This document shows positions 7,063 to 12,542 of a DNA stretch of 13,969 nucleotides, piece by piece. Source of the DNA: an uncultured bacterium. GTDB lineage: Bacteria > Patescibacteriota > Minisyncoccia > Phycocordibacterales > UBA9973. Below the pieces are notes generated by a model that made no database searches, was not told the origin of the DNA, and was given only the letters and a program-made list of their open reading frames with translations. Position 1 is the stretch's first letter; every line of letters begins with the position of its first letter. The translations under genes were made by a program, and so were the position numbers. The stretch is from assembly GCA_903895055.1 (NCBI GenBank), contig CAITSL010000024.1, positions 1-13,969 of the forward strand, written 5' to 3'.

Positions 7063-7701
7063 ATGGTTAGAAAAGAGAAAATTTATCCGCCAAATAGGCG
7101 GAAACCCAATATTCAAAAGGCTATTTTGAAGGTTTTAGCCGAAAAACCAGCCATTTCGATGCCTGAATTGAATAAGAAAATACAACCCCTCCAACCTCCC
7201 CTTGTCAGGGGGGGCAAATTGCTAAATAACCTCGGAGTAACGCAAAGTCCCCCTGACAAGGGGGATTTAGGGGGTTCTAAAAAAAGATATGCCCTTGCCC
7301 GTTCCATCAAGCAATTGGTTGAGTCCGGCTGTGTGGAAATCCGAGAGTCCGACAATCAAAAATATCTAAAAATTACCAAAAAGGGTCAAGGTAAATTAAA
7401 TTGCATAAAACTTGAAGGCGAAGAAGCACTCGTTTCAAATGCTTGGGATGGATTTTGGAGAATTATAATTTTGGATATTCCTGAAGGAAGAAAGCCAGAA
7501 CGCGAAGCGTTACGCTATCTTTTAAAGAAAGCAAATTTTGTATGTATAAAAAATACTGTTTGGATCTCCCCTCATCCCTATGAGCACCTTTTCACCAACA
7601 TTAAAAAAGATTTGAATTTAGGAAATGAGCTGATGATTATCGTCACGGACAAGTTAGACCCCGAAACAAATTTGGCGTTTCTAGAAGCGGTGAAAAAATA
7701 A
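7063..7701 (+). CDS. PaaX-like transcriptional regulator with Cas2-like domain and an in-frame palindromic insert
   Basis: The 212-residue protein has an N-terminal winged-helix-like part (about 15-110) and a C-terminal domain beginning WDGFWRIIILDIPE (128-141), with FVCIKNTVWISPHPYE at 159-174, the pattern of the Cas2-like domain of PaaX-type regulators. PaaX proteins repress transcription on effector binding. There is no adaptation or CRISPR gene nearby, so this is not Cas2 itself. Residues 41-71 (QPLQPPLVRGG ... SPPDKGDLGG) are encoded by a GC-rich palindromic repeat (7184-7276) that splits the DNA-binding part. Removing its 93 bases would restore a continuous KKI-P-KKRYALARS. It is the only plus-strand gene, is convergent with grpE, and lies behind a palindrome shared with a divergent promoter, which suggests autoregulation. 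The insert may leave function intact or damage it. Confidence 0.75.
   Translation: MVRKEKIYPPNRRKPNIQKAILKVLAEKPAISMPELNKKIQPLQPPLVRGGKLLNNLGVTQSPPDKGDLGGSKKRYALARSIKQLVESGCVEIRESDNQKYLKITKKGQGKLNCIKLEGEEALVSNAWDGFWRIIILDIPEGRKPEREALRYLLKKANFVCIKNTVWISPHPYEHLFTNIKKDLNLGNELMIIVTDKLDPETNLAFLEAVKK
7184..7276. repeat. GC-rich palindromic repeat inserted in frame in a coding sequence
   Basis: The two ends share an inverted CCCCTTGTCAGGGGG core (7198-7212 and its complement at 7249-7263) plus outer AACCCC/GGGGGTT ends, with an imperfect stretch between. Each arm also folds alone; CCCCCT (7249-7254) pairs with AGGGGG (7259-7264) around GACA. It is 93 bp, exactly 31 codons, and far richer in G and C runs than the surrounding AT-rich gene. 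No target-site duplication or transposase is visible. It behaves like a REP/MITE-type or Rickettsia-palindromic-element-type insertion; the family is not identified. No other copy was noticed in the window. Confidence 0.8.
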
Positions 7702-7704
7702 AAC

Positions 7705-7728
7705 CAATCTACATTATAACATAGATTG
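7705..7728. terminator. Hairpin between convergent genes, likely bidirectional terminator
   Basis: CAATCTA (7705-7711) and TAGATTG (7722-7728) form a perfect 7-bp stem with a 10-base loop, in the 41 bases between the stops of the plus-strand regulator and the minus-strand grpE. On the minus strand it is followed by GGTTTTATTTTTT, a T-rich stretch that suits an intrinsic terminator for the ribosomal-grpE operon. On the plus strand the downstream sequence is T-rich but less regular. The stem is AT-rich and so only moderately stable. Confidence 0.55.
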
Positions 7729-7742
7729 AAATTTATAATATT

Positions 7743-8339
7743 TTATTTTTCTATCTTTTCATGGTATTCCCAAACATTCACTCGGGCGGCGCGAATTACT
7801 CGGTCACCTAATTTATATCCCTTTTGGATAACTTCGGCGATCTTGTGGTTATCTTCCTTTTTGTCTGTCGGAATCATCTCGATCGAGTGATGCAGATTAT
7901 GATCAAAACTTTCTCCCACTTCACCGATCTCCTTTACTCCATATTCTTCAAAAATTGTATTCAGTTGGGCATAAATATATTCCACTCCTTTGCGCCAATT
8001 TTCATCTACTTTCTCCCAGGCCTCTTTATTGGCAAAGGCCATATTGAAACTATCGAGCACACTTAAAAACCTGGTTAAAATCCGCTCCCGCAAACTTTCT
8101 GAAAAATTAGTTTTCCGATCATCTTCCTGTTTCTTGTAATTTACAAAATCAGCCCGTTCTTTCTGCCAGCCGGTCAGATATTCTTCTTTTTCGGCTTTGC
8201 ACACTTTTAAATCAGCCCTTAATTTTTTTAAGGTTTTTTTAAGGTCTTCTTCCCCATCTTCATTAAATTCAAACTCCAAAACCTCAGCTTCTTTTTCGGG
8301 CAGAATAATTTCCTCTTTTTTCTCTTCGTCTAGAGACAT
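7743..8339 (-). CDS. grpE: GrpE nucleotide exchange factor
   Basis: GrpE releases ADP from DnaK and resets the chaperone cycle. The 198 residues are a normal length. An acidic N-terminus (1-32) precedes a long coiled-coil (about 33-75), then the dimer head with GESFDHNLHHSI at 142-153 and VIQKGYKLGDRVIRAARV at 170-187, the family signature. It follows rpsI by 21 bases, the last gene of the ribosomal block, so a chaperone gene is tied to ribosomal expression. It also has its own candidate extended -10 (TGC-TAAAAT) six bases before the ATG. There is no Shine-Dalgarno and no CIRCE operator. A hairpin follows the stop. Identification is secure. Confidence 0.97.
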   Translation of the reverse strand: MSLDEEKKEEIILPEKEAEVLEFEFNEDGEEDLKKTLKKLRADLKVCKAEKEEYLTGWQKERADFVNYKKQEDDRKTNFSESLRERILTRFLSVLDSFNMAFANKEAWEKVDENWRKGVEYIYAQLNTIFEEYGVKEIGEVGESFDHNLHHSIEMIPTDKKEDNHKIAEVIQKGYKLGDRVIRAARVNVWEYHEKIEK

Positions 8340-8345
8340 AGTTTT

Positions 8346-8356
8346 ATTTTAGCACA
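8346..8356 (-). promoter_or_regulatory. Candidate internal promoter for grpE, leaderless geometry
   Basis: On the minus strand TGTGC followed by TAAAAT (8346-8351) is an extended -10 six bases before the grpE ATG, the same spacing as at 35 and 4586. The -35 position (GGTCTA) is poor. It lies in the short rpsI-grpE gap, so it would supplement operon readthrough. Confidence 0.5.
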
Positions 8357-8360
8357 AATT

Positions 8361-8774
8361 TTATCGTTTAGACCACTGTGGAGCCTTTCTCGCTTTTTTC
8401 AGTCCGAATTTTCTACGTTCTTTGGCTCTTGGATCTCGTTTCAAGAAGCCCAATGTTTTCATTTTTCCTCGCAATTCAAGCTCCGAAGACACCAAAGCGC
8501 GGGCCAATCCATGACGCACCGCTTCCGCCTGGGAATGAATTCCTCCCCCATGCACTTTTACTTCAATATTCCATTTACTTCCGGGCTTGCCTTTAATTAT
8601 CGGATCTTGCACCAAACGACGCTGTTCTTCTGTTTTAAAATATTCCTTGGAGTCTTTGCCATTTACCACAAAACTCTGCTTGAGAGCACTTGTAATCCGT
8701 ACTCGAGCAGTGGAAGTCTTTCTTCTGCCAATGCTCTCGATAAATTTTTCTTTTGTCTTTTTATCTTTATCCAT
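8361..8774 (-). CDS. rpsI: Small ribosomal subunit protein uS9
   Basis: The 137-residue uS9 sits in the 30S head. The core begins IGRRKTSTARVRI (15-27), with the conserved block GGGIHSQAEAVRHGLARAL at 76-94. The basic C-terminal tail ends RRKFGLKKARKAPQWSKR (120-137); in the family its last residues reach the P-site tRNA, and Trp replaces the more usual Phe here. It follows rplM by eight bases, the usual L13-S9 pair, and is followed by grpE. No Shine-Dalgarno precedes the ATG (AATAATAATATG). Confidence 0.97.
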   Translation of the reverse strand: MDKDKKTKEKFIESIGRRKTSTARVRITSALKQSFVVNGKDSKEYFKTEEQRRLVQDPIIKGKPGSKWNIEVKVHGGGIHSQAEAVRHGLARALVSSELELRGKMKTLGFLKRDPRAKERRKFGLKKARKAPQWSKR

Positions 8775-8782
8775 ATTATTAT

Positions 8783-9139
8783 TTACTCTTCAATTGTTAA
8801 ATTTTTCATCATTTCTCTTCTTATTTTATTGTCGGGCAACATTTGGAAAACAGCTAGTTTTACCAATTCTTTCATTCCCTTTTTATCGCGCGTTTCCGTG
8901 CCTTTTAAAATCCGAAGCCCACCACGCATACCTGAATATCTTTTGTGGACAATTTCCTCCAATTTTTTTACGGTAATTTTAATTTTCCCCGCATTGATTA
9001 CTTTGACCGGAATGCCACAATAACAATTGCGCTCAAATGAAACTTTTGTCTTGCCCATTAAAGACATCGCGATTTCTGTCGCCACTCTACCTAAAGTTCT
9101 GCCACTTGCATCTATTATTTTAATTTCTTGTTTTTTCAT
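8783..9139 (-). CDS. rplM: Large ribosomal subunit protein uL13, short form
   Basis: uL13 is an early 50S assembly protein. The family is shown by IIDASGRTLGRVATEIA (8-24), RYSGMRGGLR (67-76) and MLPDNKIRREMMKNL (100-114). At 118 residues it is shorter than the roughly 140 typical of well-studied bacteria: both the N-terminal lead-in and the C-terminal tail after the MLP motif are reduced. The HSGYPGG motif is changed to YSGMRGG. Gaps are 13 bases from rplQ and eight bases to rpsI, consistent with one operon. Not a truncation artefact, since both ends lie between intact neighbours. Confidence 0.95.
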   Translation of the reverse strand: MKKQEIKIIDASGRTLGRVATEIAMSLMGKTKVSFERNCYCGIPVKVINAGKIKITVKKLEEIVHKRYSGMRGGLRILKGTETRDKKGMKELVKLAVFQMLPDNKIRREMMKNLTIEE

Positions 9140-9152
9140 GATAATTTTTTAT

Positions 9153-9506
9153 TTAAACGAACTCGATAATTGCCATCTTGGCTCCGTCTGATTTTCTGGC
9201 CCCTAATTTTAAAATCCTGGTATAACCTCCATGTTTATCTATATACTTTGGAGCAATCTTTTCAAAAACTTTTCGGACTTCCGCTTTGCGATTGGAAAGC
9301 TTGGAAACTACCAATTTATGAGAAGCCAAATCGTTCTTCTTGGCGCAAGTTATTATTTTCTCTATAAAAGGCCTGAGTTCTTTAGCTTTTGGTTCAGTGG
9401 TTTTTATTTTTTCCCGCACGATCAAATTCAAAGCCAGCGAATTTAAAAGCGCATTCCTTTGATTTTTTTCTCTGCCAAATTTTCTTTTTGTATTGTGATG
9501 TCGCAT
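9153..9506 (-). CDS. rplQ: Large ribosomal subunit protein bL17
   Basis: The 117-residue bL17 lies near the peptide exit tunnel. The N-terminus MRHHNTKRKFGREKNQRNAL is the typical start of the family, followed by LNSLALNLIVREKIKTTEPK and an end GGYTRILKLGARKSDGAKMA. It follows rpoA by 23 bases, the classical rpoA-rplQ pair. The gap contains a 7-base tandem repeat and no Shine-Dalgarno. Confidence 0.97.
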   Translation of the reverse strand: MRHHNTKRKFGREKNQRNALLNSLALNLIVREKIKTTEPKAKELRPFIEKIITCAKKNDLASHKLVVSKLSNRKAEVRKVFEKIAPKYIDKHGGYTRILKLGARKSDGAKMAIIEFV

Positions 9507-9509
9507 AAA

Positions 9510-9528
9510 TAGTTATTAGTTATTAGTT
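9510..9528. repeat. Short tandem repeat TAGTTAT in the rpoA-rplQ gap
   Basis: Two full copies of TAGTTAT plus a partial third fill the 23-base gap. On the sense (minus) strand this reads AACTAATAACTAATAACTA, giving extra stop codons out of phase with rpoA. It is probably slippage in AT-rich spacer with no evident function. Confidence 0.7.
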
Positions 9529-9529
9529 T

Positions 9530-10501
9530 CTACTCCTTCAAATTAAAACCGTACTTACCTAAAATCTTTTTAATTTCATTAATTCCTTTTTCCCCAATAC
9601 CTTCTACCTCCAATAAATCTTCTTTTCTTTTTCTGGCCAAACCTCCAAGTGTTCTAATGTTGGCGGCGGTAAGCGCATTTAAGGTTCTGGTTGAGAGATC
9701 TAGATTATCAGTTCTCGTTTTAAAAATATCGGTAAAATCGTCTCCCGCTTTATCTTCCTCATCTTTCATTTTTACTTCTTTTTTGGATTCTTTTTCTTCA
9801 ATTACAACTTCTTCTTTAAAATCAACAATCGCCTTTAATTGATTAATCATTATTTCTATTGAACGGGAAAGCGCTTCACGCGGAGAGAGAGTACCGTCTG
9901 TTTCAATTAAAATTCGGAGACGATTGTGATTGGTTTTATCCCCAACTCGCATATTTTCCACTTCATAAGAAACACGACGAATCGGAGTGAAGATAGCATC
10001 AACGGCAATAGTTCCGATATCTACTTTCTCTTTCTGCATTATTTCTTTTGAAATAAATCCCAAGCCTTTTTCAATTTTTATTTCTATATTTAGATTTACT
10101 TTACCGGTAATCTCCGCAATATAAAGTTCCGGGTTTAGAATTTCAACTTGACCGCCTGTTTTTATGTCCCGTGCCAAAACTTGTTTTGGTCCTTTTATAG
10201 AAAGAGTGACAGTCTGCGGTTCGTCAGAGGCAATCTTAAAACGAATTTTCTTGATATTTAAAATCATGATAATGACATCTTCTTTAATCCCATCCATAGT
10301 AGAAAATTCATGTGAAATACCATCTATCTTAATAGAAGTAACACTTGCTCCAGGCAAAGAAGAAAGAATAATTCTTCTTAAGCTGTTCCCCAGAGTATGG
10401 CCATATCCAGGATATAGACCATCTATTTCAAATATTCCTTTATTCCCTTCTTCCTGTACAACTCTAGGCTTGGAAGGCATAATTATTTTATATTCAGGCA
10501 T
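9530..10501 (-). CDS. rpoA: RNA polymerase alpha subunit
   Basis: Alpha dimerises to nucleate RNA polymerase assembly and its C-terminal domain binds promoter UP elements and activators. The 323 residues are near normal. The N-terminal domain has GYGHTLGNSLRRIILSS (32-48) and the RNAP-contacting parts, to about 230. A charged linker rich in Glu and Lys (about 230-260) leads to a helix-hairpin-helix C-terminal domain (264-323). Aligned by eye with E. coli, the DNA-contacting residues appear retained as Arg272, Asn275, Gly303, Lys305 and Glu309. The stop is TAG, one of two in the window. It sits between rpsD (51-base gap) and rplQ (23). Confidence 0.98.
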   Translation of the reverse strand: MPEYKIIMPSKPRVVQEEGNKGIFEIDGLYPGYGHTLGNSLRRIILSSLPGASVTSIKIDGISHEFSTMDGIKEDVIIMILNIKKIRFKIASDEPQTVTLSIKGPKQVLARDIKTGGQVEILNPELYIAEITGKVNLNIEIKIEKGLGFISKEIMQKEKVDIGTIAVDAIFTPIRRVSYEVENMRVGDKTNHNRLRILIETDGTLSPREALSRSIEIMINQLKAIVDFKEEVVIEEKESKKEVKMKDEEDKAGDDFTDIFKTRTDNLDLSTRTLNALTAANIRTLGGLARKRKEDLLEVEGIGEKGINEIKKILGKYGFNLKE

Positions 10502-10513
10502 ATTTTTAAAAAA

Positions 10514-10554
10514 TGTTAATTGTTAATTTTAATAATACAAATTCAAATGAATTT
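10514..10554. repeat. AT-rich spacer with tandem TGTTAAT and a small palindrome
   Basis: The rpsD-rpoA gap holds two adjacent copies of TGTTAAT (10514-10527) and a perfect inverted repeat AAATTCA-AA-TGAATTT (10539-10554) overlapping the rpsD stop. The latter could form a weak hairpin after rpsD. No T-run follows, so it is not called a terminator. Confidence 0.5.
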
Positions 10555-11155
10555 AACGACTGTAAAATTCAAGCACAGCGTTTAAGTCAAGGAAGGTTTC
10601 AATATTTTTGGGCTTGGCTAAAATCTTGCCTTCCAATTTAGCAGGGTCGAATGTTACCCAAGAAGGAATGGAATAATCTTTTAATTTCTCAATCAGATTT
10701 TCAAAAATTTTCTTATTTTTAGACCCTTCCCGAATTTGGACAATATCTCCAAGTTTTACTTCGTAAGAAGGAATGGTGATCTTCTTGCCATTAACAATAA
10801 AATGTCCGTGAGAAACCATCTGCCTCGCACCGCGTCTAGAAGGAGCCAGACCCATTCTATAAACTACATTATCGAGGCGTGATTCAAGGTCTTCGTAAAA
10901 CTTTAAGGCTGTACCTGCCCCTTTAATTTGGGAAGCTTTCTTCACATAATTTGAAAGTTGACGTTCAGAAATCCCATAAGAAAAGCGGATTTTTTGTTTT
11001 TCAATAAGTTGCGCTCCATATTCTGAAAGAGCTTTCGGACGCTTGGAACCTGCAGAAAATTTCCCGGAAGAAGTCGAAAACTTGGTAGTTTGACATTTGT
11101 CATAAACTCCAGGGCCTAATCTTCTGCAAATTTTAAATTTTGGTTTTGATATCAT
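10553..11155 (-). CDS. rpsD: Small ribosomal subunit protein uS4
   Basis: uS4 initiates 30S assembly and in other bacteria represses its own operon. The 200 residues are normal. The N-terminus (ICRRLGPGVYDKCQ, 9-22) keeps only two cysteines, so the four-Cys zinc site of some uS4 forms is missing. The S4 RNA-binding domain follows, with SRLDNVVYRMGLAPSRRGAR at 92-111 and VSHGHFIVNGKKI at 114-126. The C-terminus ends with a family-like FLDLNAVLEFYSR. It starts six bases after the rpsK stop; the ATG follows AAAAAATT with no Shine-Dalgarno. Confidence 0.97.
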   Translation of the reverse strand: MISKPKFKICRRLGPGVYDKCQTTKFSTSSGKFSAGSKRPKALSEYGAQLIEKQKIRFSYGISERQLSNYVKKASQIKGAGTALKFYEDLESRLDNVVYRMGLAPSRRGARQMVSHGHFIVNGKKITIPSYEVKLGDIVQIREGSKNKKIFENLIEKLKDYSIPSWVTFDPAKLEGKILAKPKNIETFLDLNAVLEFYSR

Positions 11156-11161
11156 AATTTT

Positions 11162-11611
11162 TTATACTCTTCTTGGTTTCTTGGGTTTCGGACCATTGTG
11201 CGGAACCGGAGTGGCATCTTTGATAGAAGTAATCTCAATCCCATAAGCCATAAAAGATCTGATAGCGGGTTCTCGTCCCGAACCGACCCCCCTTACGACC
11301 ACATCGGCGTCTTTTACTCCGAGAGCCGAAGCCTTACTACCAATAATTTCTCCAACCTTTGAAGCAGCGAAGGGTGTCCCTTTCTTAGCGCCCTTAAAAC
11401 CGAGTGACCCGGAACTAGACCAAAATAAAGTATTGCCTGACTTGTCTGCAAATAAAACTTTTGTATTATTAAAAGTGGCATCAACATAAACAATTCCAGA
11501 AGTAATTTTCTTTTTTGGAATCTTGGTTGAAGTTTTTTTTGTTTCTTCTGCCCCTTCAATCTTTTCTTTTGAAACTTCTTCTTTTTCGGTTGTAATTTTT
11601 GTTTTTCCCAT
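11162..11611 (-). CDS. rpsK: Small ribosomal subunit protein uS11 with charged N-terminal extension
   Basis: uS11 forms part of the 30S platform. The family is shown by GIVYVDATFNNTKV (39-52), VVVRGVGSGREPAIRS (104-119) and the C-terminal DATPVPHNGPKPKKPRRV (132-149). At 149 residues it is about 20 longer than typical; the extra lies in the first 35 residues, a Lys/Glu/Thr-rich, probably disordered stretch. No later in-frame Met precedes the conserved core, so the long start is favoured. It lies 25 bases after rpsM and is followed by rpsD. The start context is TAATTATG. Confidence 0.96.
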   Translation of the reverse strand: MGKTKITTEKEEVSKEKIEGAEETKKTSTKIPKKKITSGIVYVDATFNNTKVLFADKSGNTLFWSSSGSLGFKGAKKGTPFAASKVGEIIGSKASALGVKDADVVVRGVGSGREPAIRSFMAYGIEITSIKDATPVPHNGPKPKKPRRV

Positions 11612-11636
11612 AATTATTTATAGTGAGTTTATCGAA

Positions 11637-12017
11637 CTATGTTTTACTTTCTTTTCTTTTACCTGAGGCCATAGTTTTTCGGACATTGCCTCTCACAGTT
11701 CTGGAATTTGTTTTGGTCCGCTGACCTCTGACCGGCAATCTTCTCAAATGCCTGATTCCCCGGTAAGTTTTAATATCTTTCAATCTTTTTATATTTCCGG
11801 AAACTTCTCTTTTTAAATTCCCCTCTATCTTCATGCTCTCCACAATCGTTCTGATTTTATTTTCTTCTTCAGGAGTCAAATCCTTGGCGCGTTTACCATG
11901 ATCAATTCCGACTTGGTCTAAAATCTTGCGAGCAGAAGAAATGCCAATGCCATAAACGCAGGTCAAACCAATTTCTAATCTTTTTTCATTTGGCACTGTA
12001 ATTCCAAGAATTCTCAT
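11637..12017 (-). CDS. rpsM: Small ribosomal subunit protein uS13
   Basis: uS13 is in the 30S head, forming an intersubunit bridge and contacting P-site tRNA with its tail. The 126 residues are normal. It has the helix-hairpin-helix segment (VYGIGISSARKIL, 21-33) and the signature YRGIRHLRRLPVRGQRT at 85-101, and a basic tail. It starts two bases after the rpmJ stop (TAA-TT-ATG), so translation is probably coupled. The stop is TAG. Confidence 0.98.
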   Translation of the reverse strand: MRILGITVPNEKRLEIGLTCVYGIGISSARKILDQVGIDHGKRAKDLTPEEENKIRTIVESMKIEGNLKREVSGNIKRLKDIKTYRGIRHLRRLPVRGQRTKTNSRTVRGNVRKTMASGKRKESKT

Positions 12018-12019
12018 AA

Positions 12020-12130
12020 TTATTGTTTTTGTTTATGTTTCGGGTTCGAACAAATTACTCGTAAATGCCTTTTACGTTTCACCATTTTACAATTGTCACA
12101 AATTTTTTTTACGGTTGATTTTATTTTCAT
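12020..12130 (-). CDS. rpmJ: Large ribosomal subunit protein bL36
   Basis: This 36-codon gene was read directly from the minus strand: MKIKSTVKKICDNCKMVKRK ... VICSNPKHKQKQ. The three cysteines and the histidine of the zinc site are at C11, C14, C27 and H32, so this is the zinc-binding form. bL36 is a tiny zinc-ribbon protein of the 50S subunit. Its place between infA and rpsM is the classical one, and the stop is two bases before the rpsM start. The ATG follows AATTTCTA with no Shine-Dalgarno. Confidence 0.95.
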   Translation of the reverse strand: MKIKSTVKKICDNCKMVKRKRHLRVICSNPKHKQKQ

Positions 12131-12159
12131 TAGAAATTCACTTTTTATACAACAAACCG

Positions 12160-12185
12160 AAAACAAGGGAAAAGACCCTTATTTT
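12160..12185 (-). promoter_or_regulatory. Hairpin in the infA-rpmJ gap, possible attenuator
   Basis: On the minus strand AAAATAAGGG, the loop TCTTTT, and CCCTTGTTTT can form a 10-bp stem with one T-G wobble. The 3' arm ends in a T-run, similar to an intrinsic terminator. It lies within the longest gap (125 bases) of the ribosomal block. It may attenuate transcription between infA and the remaining genes, or simply be chance in AT-rich DNA. No clear promoter was found downstream; TATAAA about 16 bases before rpmJ is weak. Confidence 0.4.
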
Positions 12186-12255
12186 TTAATGTTTTTTCGT
12201 TTTATTGGCTATATATTCTATAATACACTATTCTTAAAAAAATAACAACCCCGGA

Positions 12256-12498
12256 TTATAATCTTTTGACTATCCTGCCCTTCCCGCCATATGGGTCAAG
12301 CACGACTTCCACCGAATCTCCAATCAAAACTTTGATCCGATGCATTCTCATTTTACCTGAAAGATACGCTAAAATTTCTTTTTCTTCCGTTTCATTATTC
12401 GCAGAATTTTCAATTTTCACTCTAAACAAAGTACTAGGCAGAGCTTCAGTAACCTGCCCTCGAGCCGTCAATAATTTTTCATTTTTTGTGTCATTCAT
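12256..12498 (-). CDS. infA: Translation initiation factor IF-1
   Basis: IF-1 is a single OB-fold protein that binds the 30S A site during initiation. The family is shown by GQVTEALPSTLFRVKIEN (14-31), AYLSGKMRMHRIKVLIGD (44-61), and the ending VEVVLDPYGGKGRIVKRL. At 80 residues it is slightly longer than the usual 72, with a short acidic insert SANNETEEKEI in one loop (32-42). It heads the ribosomal block from a consensus promoter, with a predicted leader of only about six bases. Two in-frame ATGs would not both fit: the first (12498) gives MNDTKNE, and the conserved core is intact either way. Confidence 0.96.
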   Translation of the reverse strand: MNDTKNEKLLTARGQVTEALPSTLFRVKIENSANNETEEKEILAYLSGKMRMHRIKVLIGDSVEVVLDPYGGKGRIVKRL

Positions 12499-12510
12499 TT
12501 AGATAAGACA

Positions 12511-12539
12511 ATTCTAACAAAATACTACAAAAAAGTCAA
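12511..12539 (-). promoter_or_regulatory. Promoter of the infA-ribosomal-grpE operon
   Basis: Minus strand TTGACT (12534-12539), a 17-base spacer ending TGT, and TAGAAT (12511-12516) give both a strong -35 and an extended -10. The start is expected near 12504, only about six bases before the ATG at 12498. The -35 lies immediately after the stop of the upstream membrane-protein gene, with no terminator between them. Confidence 0.8.
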
Positions 12540-12542
12540 TAA

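Noticed and set aside
7113..7355. Minus-strand frame of 80 codons across the palindromic repeat
   Set aside because: It owes its length to the inverted repeat, which reads open on both strands (PPLTRGG-type peptide). The plus-strand frame carries the PaaX-like domain.
7444..7590. Cas2 / CRISPR adaptation gene
   Set aside because: The Cas2-like fold is fused behind a winged helix, as in PaaX-type regulators. No cas1, other cas gene or repeat-spacer array is present.
8340..8360. CIRCE-like TTAGCAC before grpE (plus strand)
   Set aside because: Only a partial half-site without the inverted partner GAGTGCTAA.
8511..9023. Plus-strand frames spanning rpsI and rplM
   Set aside because: They lie antisense to two conserved ribosomal protein genes and show no domain; hydrophobic appearance comes from reading Lys/Glu-rich codons backwards.
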